A DNA stretch of 12,457 bases, from NCBI GenBank assembly GCA_937877165.1, contig CALEFO010000068.1:1-12457 (forward strand), written 5' to 3'. Both the position numbers and the translations under genes were made by a program. A model generated the notes under the pieces. It was not told where the DNA came from. It searched no databases and saw only the letters and a list, made by a program, of their open reading frames with translations. Below, piece after piece: positions 1 through 6,699 of the stretch. This DNA is from an uncultured Lachnospiraceae bacterium (GTDB lineage: Bacteria; Bacillota; Clostridia; Lachnospirales; Lachnospiraceae). How positions within the stretch are numbered: position 1 is the first letter of the stretch; the number at the start of each line of letters is the position of its first letter.

Positions 1-156
1 CATAAGGATGTGAAGACCCTGCAGGATCTTCAGGTCATGCAGTGTATGGAGTGCGGCTCGTGCTCCTACGTCTGCCCTGCACACAGGCCGCTGGCATTCT
101 ACAACAAGCTGGCGAAGAATCTGGTAAAGGAGGCGAGCAAAAATGGAAGGAAATAA
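1..156 (+). CDS. rnfC: RnfC, electron transport complex subunit C (C-terminal fragment)
   Basis: Only the last 51 residues are present; the gene enters from the left edge in frame 1. The fragment carries a ferredoxin-type motif C-x2-C-x2-C-x3-C-P (residues 15-26 of the fragment), which matches the second [4Fe-4S] site of RnfC. RnfC is the peripheral cytoplasmic subunit that binds FMN and NAD(H) and passes electrons between NAD and the rest of the complex. After the last cysteine there are only about 27 residues, so this RnfC lacks the long Ala/Lys-rich C-terminal repeat region of Escherichia coli RsxC. The stop codon lies 14 bases inside rnfD, and the rnfD ribosome binding site is inside this gene, which indicates translational coupling. 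The identity is secured by the motif and by the following rnfDGEAB genes. Confidence 0.93.
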   Translation, partial: HKDVKTLQDLQVMQCMECGSCSYVCPAHRPLAFYNKLAKNLVKEASKNGRK

Positions 157-1216
157 TTTCAAAACCAATCTGACCGTGTCGTCCTCGCCGCACCTTGTGA
201 CGAAGCTTGATACGAGAAAAACCATGCAGTACGTGGTGTTAGCTCTGCTTCCTGCGGTCATCATGGCGACGGTGTACTTCGGCTTCGGCGCACTTCTTCG
301 CGTGATCTTAGGCGCGGTGTTCTGCTGGGCCTCGGAGTATTTGTATGACAAGATCATGAAGAAGCAGGATACCACGAAGGACTGCTCCTTTGCCGTAACG
401 GGTGTGATTCTTGCACTGAACCTCCCGGCGAACTTCCCCATTTGGATGGAAGCCATCGGATGCATTGTTGCGATCGTGATCGTAAAGTGCCTGTACGGCG
501 GCATCGGCAAGAATATCGCAAACCCTGCCATCGTTGGAAGAATCGTTCTGCTTCTGTCCTTTACGTCTTATATGACGAGCTGGCCGCTCACAAGATTCCA
601 GAAGGCGGCAGCAGGCGTGGATGCGGTGACAGGAGCAACGCCTCTGGGACAACTTGCAGACGGTGCGTCAAGCCTTCCGTCCCTTTGGGACATGCTTCTT
701 GGCAACATCGGCGGAGCGATGGGTGAGACCTGCACGATTGCGATTCTGATCGGCGGAATTTTCCTGATCTGGAAGAAGATTATCAGCCCGATCATTCCGC
801 TGACGTTCATCGGCACGGTGTTCGTATTTTCTCTGATTTATTATGCCTGTGTCGGCGGAGCCGGACAGTACGGTGCCTTCGGCATGGCAGTCTATGAGAT
901 CCTGGCGGGCGGCGTGTTCTTCGGTGCGTTCTTCTGCGCAACAGATTATGTGACCTCGCCCATCATGAACCGCGGCAAATACATTTACGCGGTCGGGTGC
1001 GGTGTGTTCACGATGATCATCCGCCTGTTTGCCTCCTATCCGGAGGGCGTGTCCTTCGCGATTCTGTTCATGAACGCGATGACTCCTCTGATTGACCGCT
1101 TCGTGGAGCGCCAGTATTACGGCATTGCCAGGGCGGAGAAGGAAGCGAAGAAGGCTGCGAAAGAGGCAGCGGCAGGCGCTCCTTCAGATGAAGCGAAGGG
1201 AGGTGCGAAGGCATGA
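143..1216 (+). CDS. rnfD: RnfD, covalent-FMN membrane subunit of the Rnf complex
   Basis: This 357-residue polytopic membrane protein is the RnfD subunit (NqrB family), which carries a covalently bound FMN in the electron path across the membrane and is linked to ion pumping. The flavinylation motif is intact: D160-A-V-T-G-A-T166-P-L, with Thr166 the expected FMN attachment residue. Hydrophobic helices span the protein from about residue 29 to 320. Other family-typical stretches are N91-L-P near residue 93 and N124-I-A-N-P. The start is ATG 143, nine bases after AAGGAGG (127-133) inside rnfC. The C-terminus (about 330-357) is a hydrophilic Ala/Lys/Glu/Gly-rich cytoplasmic tail. The gene overlaps rnfG by four bases (ATGA). 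The FMN is normally attached by ApbE, which is not encoded in this window. Confidence 0.97.
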   Translation: MEGNNFKTNLTVSSSPHLVTKLDTRKTMQYVVLALLPAVIMATVYFGFGALLRVILGAVFCWASEYLYDKIMKKQDTTKDCSFAVTGVILALNLPANFPIWMEAIGCIVAIVIVKCLYGGIGKNIANPAIVGRIVLLLSFTSYMTSWPLTRFQKAAAGVDAVTGATPLGQLADGASSLPSLWDMLLGNIGGAMGETCTIAILIGGIFLIWKKIISPIIPLTFIGTVFVFSLIYYACVGGAGQYGAFGMAVYEILAGGVFFGAFFCATDYVTSPIMNRGKYIYAVGCGVFTMIIRLFASYPEGVSFAILFMNAMTPLIDRFVERQYYGIARAEKEAKKAAKEAAAGAPSDEAKGGAKA

Positions 1217-1830
1217 GCAGGAAGACAAACGCGGCTTCTGCAGAAGAGAATTTCGGCAGGGAATATGTCTATCCGGTTGTGATTCTGGTCGTCATCTGCG
1301 TGGTGACAACGGCACTTCTGGCGATCACGAATTTCGTTTCCGCGCCGGTCATTGAGAAGAATCAGGAGGCTTCCGCAACGGCAACGAGAAAAGAGCTGCT
1401 GACGGATGCCGATTCCTTTACGAGTGTGGACACGGATCTTCAGACCTCGGAGGATCAGTCCGCAAAGGTGACCGAGGTTTATCAGGCAGATAACGGATCC
1501 GGCTATGTCATCACGGTGGTGACGAAGTCCTTCGGCGGAGACCTTACCATGATGGTTGGTCTTTCTTCGGACGGAGCTATCACAGGCGTCAAGGTAACCG
1601 ATAGCTCCGATACCCCCGGTGTTGGTTCGAAGGATGCCCAGCCGGATTATCTGGCTCAGTACGACGGACTCTCCCAGCTGACCTCGGAGGATGTCAAGAA
1701 GGAGACCTCCACGACCTCGGACGGAGCAGTCTTCCAGTACATCACCGGTGCATCGGTTTCCGGATCGGCCATTCATAAGGGAGTTTATCTGGCACTCGAA
1801 CAGTACAAGACGTTAGGAGGTGCTCAGTAA
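1213..1830 (+). CDS. rnfG: RnfG, flavin-binding subunit of the Rnf complex
   Basis: This 205-residue protein has one N-terminal membrane helix (about residues 19-42) and an extracytoplasmic FMN-binding domain, as in the RnfG/NqrC family. RnfG carries a covalent FMN on the outer face and exchanges electrons with RnfD. Family features visible are T125-G-V-K-V around residue 128, the stretch S132-D-T-P-G near residue 134 (usual: HxETPG or similar), and a terminal motif T178-G-A-S-V-S. The usual attachment motif is D-x-x-S/T-G-A-T; here it reads Q175-Y-I-T-G-A-S181, so the acidic residue is Gln and the flavin-bearing Thr is Ser. Flavinylation at Ser181 is possible but not assured. The start is ATG 1213, nine bases after GGGAGG (1198-1203). 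It overlaps rnfD by four bases and rnfE by one. Confidence 0.95.
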   Translation: MSRKTNAASAEENFGREYVYPVVILVVICVVTTALLAITNFVSAPVIEKNQEASATATRKELLTDADSFTSVDTDLQTSEDQSAKVTEVYQADNGSGYVITVVTKSFGGDLTMMVGLSSDGAITGVKVTDSSDTPGVGSKDAQPDYLAQYDGLSQLTSEDVKKETSTTSDGAVFQYITGASVSGSAIHKGVYLALEQYKTLGGAQ

Positions 1831-2708
1831 TGGAAGAAGTTCAGAAGAAATCAAAATTCAGCATTCTGACGAATGGTCTCATCAAGGAGAACCCCGTTCT
1901 GGTGCTGGTCATCGGTACCTGCCCGACCCTGGCAACCTCCACCTCTGTGGAGACCGGTCTTGGCATGGGCCTTGCGGCAACGGCAGTTCTGGTCTGCTCG
2001 AACATGGCGATTGCAGCGCTCCACAAGCTGATTCCGGACAAGGTGCGGATTCCCTGCTTCATTACCGTTATCGCGGGCTTCGTTACCATTGTGCAGATGC
2101 TGCTGCAGGCATTCGTGCCGTCCCTGTATTCGGCACTCGGCTTGTATCTGCCTCTGATCGTTGTGAACTGCATCATCCTCGGACGTGCGGAGATGTTCGC
2201 ATCCAAGAATACCGTGGGAGACTCGGCTCTGGACGGCCTCGGCATGGGACTTGGCTTTACGCTGACGCTGTGCATTATGGGCTCCATCCGTGAAATCCTG
2301 GGCTCCGGCACCTGGCTTGCCGGCGACTGGTTCGGGCTTGCACCCGGCTTCAAGGGAATTCCCATCCTGTCGAATTTCATTCCGGGCATGTCCATCATGA
2401 CGATGGTTCCGGGCGGCTTCTTTGTCTTTGCCTGCGTGATGGCAGCGGTGCATTATCTGACAAGAGACAAGTCGAAGATCCGTAAGGACTTCGGCTGCAG
2501 TGCCTGCGCGATGGAGGGCTCCTGTTCTCCGGAGAGAAAGGCCCTGGAGAGCGGCTCCTGCACGGTCGATGAGAAGACGGCAGAGGCCATGAAGATCGCG
2601 AAGGCAGCAGAAGCAAAGAGCGCAGCTGCCGGAACGAATCCTGCAGCGAAGACTCCGGATCCTGCGGCGGCCTCTGCAGCTCCTGCATCTGAGAAGGAGG
2701 TGAAGTGA
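1830..2708 (+). CDS. rnfE: RnfE, membrane subunit of the Rnf complex, with long C-terminal tail
   Basis: This 292-residue protein belongs to the RnfA/RnfE (NqrD/NqrE) family of six-helix subunits. Residues 1-210 form the membrane core. The conserved cysteines thought to hold an iron-sulfur centre inside the membrane are at C31 (motif G-T-C-P) and C114 (motif N-C-I-I-L-G). G43-L-G-M-G also fits the family. Family members are usually about 200-230 residues. Here residues about 212-292 form an additional hydrophilic cytoplasmic tail, first with four cysteines (C223, C226, C232, C244) and then an Ala/Lys/Pro/Glu-rich low-complexity stretch. The start is ATG 1830, sharing one base with the rnfG stop and lying nine bases after AGGAGG (1815-1820). 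The stop overlaps the possible GTG start of rnfA. Confidence 0.96.
   Translation: MEEVQKKSKFSILTNGLIKENPVLVLVIGTCPTLATSTSVETGLGMGLAATAVLVCSNMAIAALHKLIPDKVRIPCFITVIAGFVTIVQMLLQAFVPSLYSALGLYLPLIVVNCIILGRAEMFASKNTVGDSALDGLGMGLGFTLTLCIMGSIREILGSGTWLAGDWFGLAPGFKGIPILSNFIPGMSIMTMVPGGFFVFACVMAAVHYLTRDKSKIRKDFGCSACAMEGSCSPERKALESGSCTVDEKTAEAMKIAKAAEAKSAAAGTNPAAKTPDPAAASAAPASEKEVK
2694..2700 (+). promoter_or_regulatory. Ribosome binding site of rnfA
   Basis: A perfect AAGGAGG lies inside the 3' end of rnfE. It sits four bases from GTG 2705 and ten bases from ATG 2711, and therefore bears on the choice of start; the better spacing and codon favour ATG 2711. Confidence 0.8.
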
Positions 2709-2710
2709 TC

Positions 2711-3319
2711 ATGAGCCTTACGAAAATGATTCTGATCATCATCTCGATGGTCCTTGTCAACAACTATCCTCTGGCACAGTTCCTCGGCATCTGTCCGTTC
2801 CTCGGTGTGTCCAAGGATCTGGACAGCGCCAAGGGCATGGGAATTGCAGTTACGCTGGTCATGGGACTTGCTTCCATCGTGACGTTCCCGATCCAGCAGC
2901 TCCTTCTGTCCTGTGGTATTGAGTATTTGCAGACCGTTGTTTTCATTCTGGTCATTGCGGCTCTGGTGCAGTTCATTGAGATGTTCATGAAGAAGAACAT
3001 GCCGGCACTGTATACGTCGCTGGGCATTTATCTTCCGCTGATTACGACGAACTGCGCGGTTCTGGGTGTCTGCATTTCCAACACCGAGGACTACACGGTG
3101 GCAGCGGTCGGCTCCTTTGGCGCGGCGTATGTCTATGCGATTCTGCAGGGCTTCGGCGGCGGCCTCGGTTTCTGGTTCGCCATGATGATCATGGCTGGCG
3201 TCCGCACGAAGCTTCAGGATCAGTCCGCGGTTCCGAAGGCTTTTCAGGGGGTCCCGATCATTCTGACGACGGCGGCGATTCTGTCTCTGGCGTTCATGGG
3301 ATTTTCGGGAATGATATGA
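2711..3319 (+). CDS. rnfA: RnfA, membrane subunit of the Rnf complex
   Basis: This 202-residue six-helix membrane protein is homologous to RnfE and forms the second half of the inverted-topology pair at the core of the Rnf complex. The conserved cysteines are C28 in L-G-I-C-P-F-L-G and C115 in T-T-N-C-A-V-L-G, with a further C121; the first two are the expected ligands of a membrane-embedded iron-sulfur centre shared with RnfE. V15-N-N and the G-V-S that follows the first cysteine motif are typical. I chose ATG 2711, ten bases after AAGGAGG (2694-2700). A GTG at 2705, only four bases from that site and overlapping the rnfE stop, would add two residues and cannot be excluded. Length matches the family. 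A 47-base gap follows before rnfB. Confidence 0.96.
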   Translation: MSLTKMILIIISMVLVNNYPLAQFLGICPFLGVSKDLDSAKGMGIAVTLVMGLASIVTFPIQQLLLSCGIEYLQTVVFILVIAALVQFIEMFMKKNMPALYTSLGIYLPLITTNCAVLGVCISNTEDYTVAAVGSFGAAYVYAILQGFGGGLGFWFAMMIMAGVRTKLQDQSAVPKAFQGVPIILTTAAILSLAFMGFSGMI

Positions 3320-3340
3320 TGCCGGAAGTCCGAAGGCATC
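3318..3340 (+). other. Small inverted repeat between rnfA and rnfB
   Basis: GATGCC (3318-3323) can pair with GGCATC (3335-3340) across an 11-base loop, starting at the rnfA stop codon. There is no T-tract after it, so it is not a terminator. It could modestly affect message processing or rnfB translation, but a six-base-pair stem may also be chance. Confidence 0.3.
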
Positions 3341-3366
3341 CTGTCATGGTATAGAGAGGTATCATT

Positions 3367-4182
3367 ATGAACTTAATCATCATTGCAATTGTTCTGATCC
3401 TCGTGGTTGGCCTGATTGCCGGAATCCTTCTGTCCTATGCGTCGAAGGTTTTTGCCGTGAAAGAGGATCAGCTTTTCCTGGATCTGCGTGCGCAGCTTCC
3501 CGGTGCGAACTGTGGCGGCTGCGGCTTTGCAGGGTGTGATGACTACGCGCATGCCCTTGCGAACAAGGATGCCGCAGAGCCGGTTCCCTGCACGAAGTGT
3601 GCGGTCGGCGGCCCTGCGGTTGCGGCCAAGCTCGCTGCGGTTCTCGGAACCTCGGCCGGCGATGTGGAGCGCCAGGTGTCCTTCGTTGCCTGCAACGGCA
3701 CGAAGCAGAATGCGAAATCGCTGTATGAATATTCCGGAAGAGTGGAGAGCTGCGCGGCAGCGAAAACACTCTTCGGCGGCTCGAAGGAATGTCCCTATGG
3801 TTGTATCGGCCTCGGCGACTGTGTTAAGGCCTGCGAGTTTGATGCGATTCATGTCTGCGACGGCGTTGCTGTGGTCAATCCGGAGGTCTGCACGGCCTGC
3901 GGCAAGTGCATCAAGGCATGTCCGCAGCATCTGATTTCCTTAAAGCCTGTTTCGGAGAAGGTATTCGTTCAGTGCTCCAACAAGGACCTTGGCAAGGCAG
4001 CGATGGCGGTCTGCAAGACCTCCTGCATCGCGTGCCGGATGTGCGAGCGGACCTGTCAGCACGATGCGGTTCACGTAGTCGACAATGTGGCGGTCATTGA
4101 TCCTGCCAAATGTGTCGGCTGCGGCGAGTGCGCGGCGAAGTGCCCGAAGCACGCCATCCTGGATCTGGCGAAGAGGGCATAA
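3367..4182 (+). CDS. rnfB: RnfB, polyferredoxin subunit of the Rnf complex
   Basis: This 271-residue iron-sulfur protein is the likely entry point for electrons from reduced ferredoxin. In order it has an N-terminal membrane helix (about residues 3-25), the RnfB cluster motif C49-G-G-C52-x4-C57 with C75 as likely fourth ligand, and two paired ferredoxin regions. Their motifs are C142-x3-C146-x5-C152-x3-C156, C175-x2-C178-x2-C181-x3-C185-P, C220-x2-C223-x2-C226-x3-C230 and C249-x2-C252-x2-C255-x3-C259-P. The sequence thus has ligands for five clusters, within the range seen in clostridial RnfB. The start is ATG 3367, seven bases after AGAGAGG (3353-3359). It is the last gene of the operon and is followed after about 130 bases by a strong terminator. 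Confidence 0.97.
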   Translation: MNLIIIAIVLILVVGLIAGILLSYASKVFAVKEDQLFLDLRAQLPGANCGGCGFAGCDDYAHALANKDAAEPVPCTKCAVGGPAVAAKLAAVLGTSAGDVERQVSFVACNGTKQNAKSLYEYSGRVESCAAAKTLFGGSKECPYGCIGLGDCVKACEFDAIHVCDGVAVVNPEVCTACGKCIKACPQHLISLKPVSEKVFVQCSNKDLGKAAMAVCKTSCIACRMCERTCQHDAVHVVDNVAVIDPAKCVGCGECAAKCPKHAILDLAKRA

Positions 4183-4310
4183 TACAGCACACAGTATCCT
4201 GCAAATATGCAGTCGGAAGATGCTGCTCTGCAGAGGATTGGCAACGGTGCAGACGGATTGCAGGACAAAAATAAAAGCGGTGCGTAGAATAACATATCGT
4301 GAAAATGAGG
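4183..4310 (+). other. Untranslated region after rnfB
   Basis: No convincing reading frame lies here. Two short self-complementary elements occur, CTGCA-AATA-TGCAG (4199-4212) and the 10-base palindrome CTCTGCAGAG near 4227-4236, neither with a T-tract. A TAGAAT at 4285-4290 resembles a -10 box but has no good -35 partner at normal spacing. The stretch is best read as the 3' untranslated region of the rnf message. Confidence 0.5.
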
Positions 4311-4340
4311 CGGCGGAGAGAAATCTCCGCCGTCTTTTTT
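4305..4340 (+). terminator. Intrinsic terminator of the rnf operon
   Basis: CGGCGGAGA (4311-4319) and TCTCCGCCG (4324-4332) form a perfect nine-base-pair GC-rich stem closed by a GAAA tetraloop. The stem can extend by G-U and G-C pairs at its base, and a run of six T follows at 4335-4340. This is a textbook Rho-independent terminator, 122 bases or more past the rnfB stop, and it separates the rnf operon from the glycan genes. Confidence 0.93.
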
Positions 4341-4354
4341 GCGCCTTGCGCTTG

Positions 4355-4363
4355 TGGTAAAAT
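4355..4363 (+). promoter_or_regulatory. Candidate extended -10 promoter for the glycan gene set
   Basis: TGG-TAAAAT (4355-4363) matches an extended -10 element (TGn plus a TATAAT-like hexamer). At 17-base spacing the -35 position falls on the terminator T-tract (TTTTTT, 4335-4340), a weak match, so the extended -10 would carry most recognition. Initiation would be near 4370, giving a leader of about 128 bases before the ATG at 4498. An overlapping TAAATA at 4363-4368 is a less likely -10. Confidence 0.45.
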
Positions 4364-4430
4364 AAATATGTTTGCCCGGATTGTGCCTGCGGATACACGC
4401 ATGTCGTCAGGGAACGGTCAGAGAAATATC

Positions 4431-4463
4431 ATGCGGCAGGAAGCGGAAGACGCCCTGCCGCAT
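4431..4463 (+). promoter_or_regulatory. Leader hairpin upstream of the FAD oxidoreductase gene
   Basis: ATGCGGCAGG (4431-4440) and CCTGCCGCAT (4454-4463) are perfect inverted repeats of ten bases with a 13-base loop. There is no T-tract, so it is not a terminator by itself. It ends 34 bases before the start codon. CGCATG at 4398-4403 is complementary to CATGCG at 4430-4435 and could form a competing pairing that opens the main stem. A regulatory role is inference. Confidence 0.5.
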
Positions 4464-4480
4464 CGGAACGAAGAGCGGGA

Positions 4481-4489
4481 AAGGGGAAG
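4481..4489 (+). promoter_or_regulatory. Ribosome binding site fixing the start of the FAD oxidoreductase
   Basis: The purine run AAGGGGAAG lies eight bases before ATG 4498. The frame stays open upstream to a TTG at 4372, but that codon lies almost on the presumed transcription start, has no binding site, and would add a basic leader unlike the family. This site supports ATG 4498. Confidence 0.65.
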
Positions 4490-4497
4490 AGCCGGAA

Positions 4498-5643
4498 ATG
4501 CCAGAAACGAAGCAGTATGACAGGATCATCATAGGAGCCGGTCTGTACGGACTGTATGCGGCTTTGTTCTGCTGCAAAAGGGGCCAGCACGTGCTCGTTC
4601 TGGAGTGCGACCGGCAGCCTTTTCTGCGGGCAACCTACATCAATCAGGCGAGAGTCCATCAGGGGTATCATTATCCAAGATCCCTATCCACCGCAATCAA
4701 ATCCGCCGGATATTTCGAGCGTTTCAACCGGGACTACGGTTTCTGCATCAACCGCGAATTTGAACAGATCTATGCCACCTCCAGCCAGTATTCCTGGTCG
4801 AGCGGGGAACAGTTTGAGAAATTCTGCCGCGCGGCACGAATTCCCTGCGAGGAGCTGCCGGTTGGGAGGTATTTCAAAGAGGGCATGTGCGACGGGGTAT
4901 TCCGCACGAGGGAATATACCTATGATGCGCGGATTCTGCGGGATTATTTTCTGCGGGAGCTGGAACCCTTCGGGGAGGAGTGCGATCTGTGCTTTGGAGC
5001 AGAGATCAAGGCCATTGAAAGACTCACGGATCGGTACCGGATCCGTTTTCAAAGAGACGGGGGGCCGGGGGACTGTGAGGTTTCCGCGCCCTTTGTGCTG
5101 AACGCCACCTATGCCGGAATCAACCGGATGGCGGGCTTTGAACCCTTCGACATCAAGTATGAGCTGTGTGAGATCATTCTCTGCGATGTGAACGAGAATC
5201 TGAAGAGGATCGGCTTTACGGTAATGGACGGGCCGTTTTTCTCCATCATGCCGTTTGGGAAGACGGGACTTCATTCACTGACGTCGGTAACCTTCACGCC
5301 GCACACGACAAGCTATGCGGAGGTTCCTTCCTTTTCCTGTCAGAGGGAAAGCCGGGGACACTGCTCGGAAGAGAAACTTGGCAACTGCAATGACTGCCCG
5401 GCCCGGCCGCAGACGGCCTTCCCCTACATGGCCAGTCTTGCGCGCAAGTATCTGAGGGATGAATATGCGTTCCGCTATCGTGAGTCGCTCTTTTCCATGA
5501 AGCCGATTCTGATGAGCTCGGAAATTGACGATTCGAGGCCGACGGTGATCCGGAAATTCTCGGACAGGCCGACGTTCGTCAGCGTCCTGTCAGGGAAGAT
5601 TAATACCGTTTATGATCTGGATGCGGTGCTGGAGGAAAACTGA
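4498..5643 (+). CDS. FAD-dependent oxidoreductase of the DAO-like type, polysaccharide locus
   Basis: This 381-residue protein begins with a Rossmann FAD-binding motif: hydrophobic strand D8-R-I-I-I then G13-A-G15-L-Y-G18, and an acidic residue E36 at the end of the second strand for the ribose. Residues about 45-60 (N49-Q-A-R-V-H-Q-G-Y-H-Y) look like a conserved active-site or FAD-contacting loop. N202-A-T and the C-terminal S365-G-K-I stretch fit the second FAD-contact regions of D-amino-acid-oxidase-like flavoproteins. A cysteine group C281-x7-C289-x7-C297-x2-C300 is unusual and may bind metal. No signal peptide or membrane helix is seen, so it is cytoplasmic. The substrate is unknown; its neighbours point to a sugar or lipid-linked sugar rather than an amino acid. 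It probably heads the operon; the next gene follows after 45 bases. Confidence 0.85.
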   Translation: MPETKQYDRIIIGAGLYGLYAALFCCKRGQHVLVLECDRQPFLRATYINQARVHQGYHYPRSLSTAIKSAGYFERFNRDYGFCINREFEQIYATSSQYSWSSGEQFEKFCRAARIPCEELPVGRYFKEGMCDGVFRTREYTYDARILRDYFLRELEPFGEECDLCFGAEIKAIERLTDRYRIRFQRDGGPGDCEVSAPFVLNATYAGINRMAGFEPFDIKYELCEIILCDVNENLKRIGFTVMDGPFFSIMPFGKTGLHSLTSVTFTPHTTSYAEVPSFSCQRESRGHCSEEKLGNCNDCPARPQTAFPYMASLARKYLRDEYAFRYRESLFSMKPILMSSEIDDSRPTVIRKFSDRPTFVSVLSGKINTVYDLDAVLEEN

Positions 5644-5688
5644 CTCCCGCAAAAAGCGAAGTGGGAATCTTTGGAGATATAGCCAGGT

Positions 5689-6699
5689 ATGAATGAGAAG
5701 ATTGCAAACAATAAGGAGCAGAATTTCGTCTCTGCCGTCATCTACGTTCACAATGCCGAGGACCGGATTGCAGCGTTTCTCGGCATGGTGATGGAGGTGA
5801 TGGAGAAGAATTTCGAACACTCGGAGATCATCTGTGTCAACGACAGCTCGGAGGATGAGAGTCTTGCTGTCATCCGGGATGTCAGCAAAAGGGCGGTGAA
5901 GACCAGCATTTCCGTTGTGAACATGAGCTATTATCATGGTCTGGAGCTGGCCATGGATGCCGGGATGGACCTTGCAATCGGAGATTTCGTATTCGAGTTC
6001 GACAGTACGGTTCCGGATTTCGATCCGTCCGTCATCATGAAAATCTACCGTCACTCACTGGAGGGCTATGACATTGTCAGCGCCTCGCCGAACCGGAAGG
6101 AGCGGCTGTCCTCCCGGCTGTTTTACCGGATCTTTGCGAAGTTTGCGGCCGTTTCGTACCGCATGAACACGGAGAGCTTCCGGGTTCTGAGCAGGCGGGT
6201 GATCAACCGGGTGAGCTCGATGAACAAGACGGCTCCCTATCGGAAGGCGCTGTATGCCAACTGTGGTCTGAAGACGGATTGTATTCGCTATGAGGTAACG
6301 GAGTATCCGATGGGAAAAAGCACCGATGGGGGTCGGGGAGACAATGCCGCACAGCCCGCTCATCACAGGAAGAGACGGGACCGGAGGGAGCAGCGCTATC
6401 GTCTGGACCTTGCGGCGGATGCGCTGATTCTGTTTACGGAGGTCGGGTACCGCTTCTCCATGACGATGACGGTTGTGATGATGCTGATGTCCATCTTTAT
6501 GACGGTGTATTCTCTGGTGACTTATTTTGTGATCCATCCGGTGGAGGGCTGGACGACAACGATTCTGTTCCTGTCCGTGGCTTTTTTCGGCCTTTTCGGG
6601 ATTCTGACAATCATTGTGAAATATCTGCAGCTCCTGGTGGATATGGTCTTTAAGAGAAAGCACTACAGCTTCGAGAGCATTGAGAAGCTGACCAAATAA
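5689..6699 (+). CDS. GT2 glycosyltransferase with C-terminal membrane helices (polyprenyl-phosphate sugar synthase type)
   Basis: This 336-residue protein has a GT-A domain (about residues 12-200) and two C-terminal membrane helices (about 257-282 and 289-318), the layout of GtrB/DPM1-like enzymes that move a sugar from a nucleotide donor to polyprenyl phosphate at the cytoplasmic face. The nucleotide-binding V50-N-D52-S-S-E-D and the stretch G92 to G98 before the metal site fit GT2. The metal motif is altered: the expected D-x-D appears as E103-F-D105-S-T. The R..S-F-R-V-L-S-R-R pattern ending at 170 matches this subfamily. Where G-x-S-K-Y normally lies, an Arg/His-rich insertion of about 25 residues (211-235) is found. 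The start is ATG 5689, with GGAG about 12 bases upstream. The sugar is unknown. Confidence 0.85.
   Translation: MNEKIANNKEQNFVSAVIYVHNAEDRIAAFLGMVMEVMEKNFEHSEIICVNDSSEDESLAVIRDVSKRAVKTSISVVNMSYYHGLELAMDAGMDLAIGDFVFEFDSTVPDFDPSVIMKIYRHSLEGYDIVSASPNRKERLSSRLFYRIFAKFAAVSYRMNTESFRVLSRRVINRVSSMNKTAPYRKALYANCGLKTDCIRYEVTEYPMGKSTDGGRGDNAAQPAHHRKRRDRREQRYRLDLAADALILFTEVGYRFSMTMTVVMMLMSIFMTVYSLVTYFVIHPVEGWTTTILFLSVAFFGLFGILTIIVKYLQLLVDMVFKRKHYSFESIEKLTK

Noticed and set aside
3488..3934. Arg/Ala/Ser-rich open frame overlapping rnfB in another frame
   Set aside because: It is a shadow of the high-G+C rnfB gene, with no start context and no domain pattern.
4258..4290. Possible promoter with TTGCAG (4258-4263) and TAGAAT (4285-4290)
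   Set aside because: The spacing is 21 bases, too long for a standard promoter, and transcripts would run directly into the strong terminator at 4311-4340.
4372..4497. Possible 42-residue N-terminal extension of the FAD oxidoreductase from a TTG at 4372
   Set aside because: It has no ribosome binding site, starts at or before the likely transcription start, reads through the leader hairpin, and gives a basic peptide ahead of a normal Rossmann start. ATG 4498 has a good binding site.
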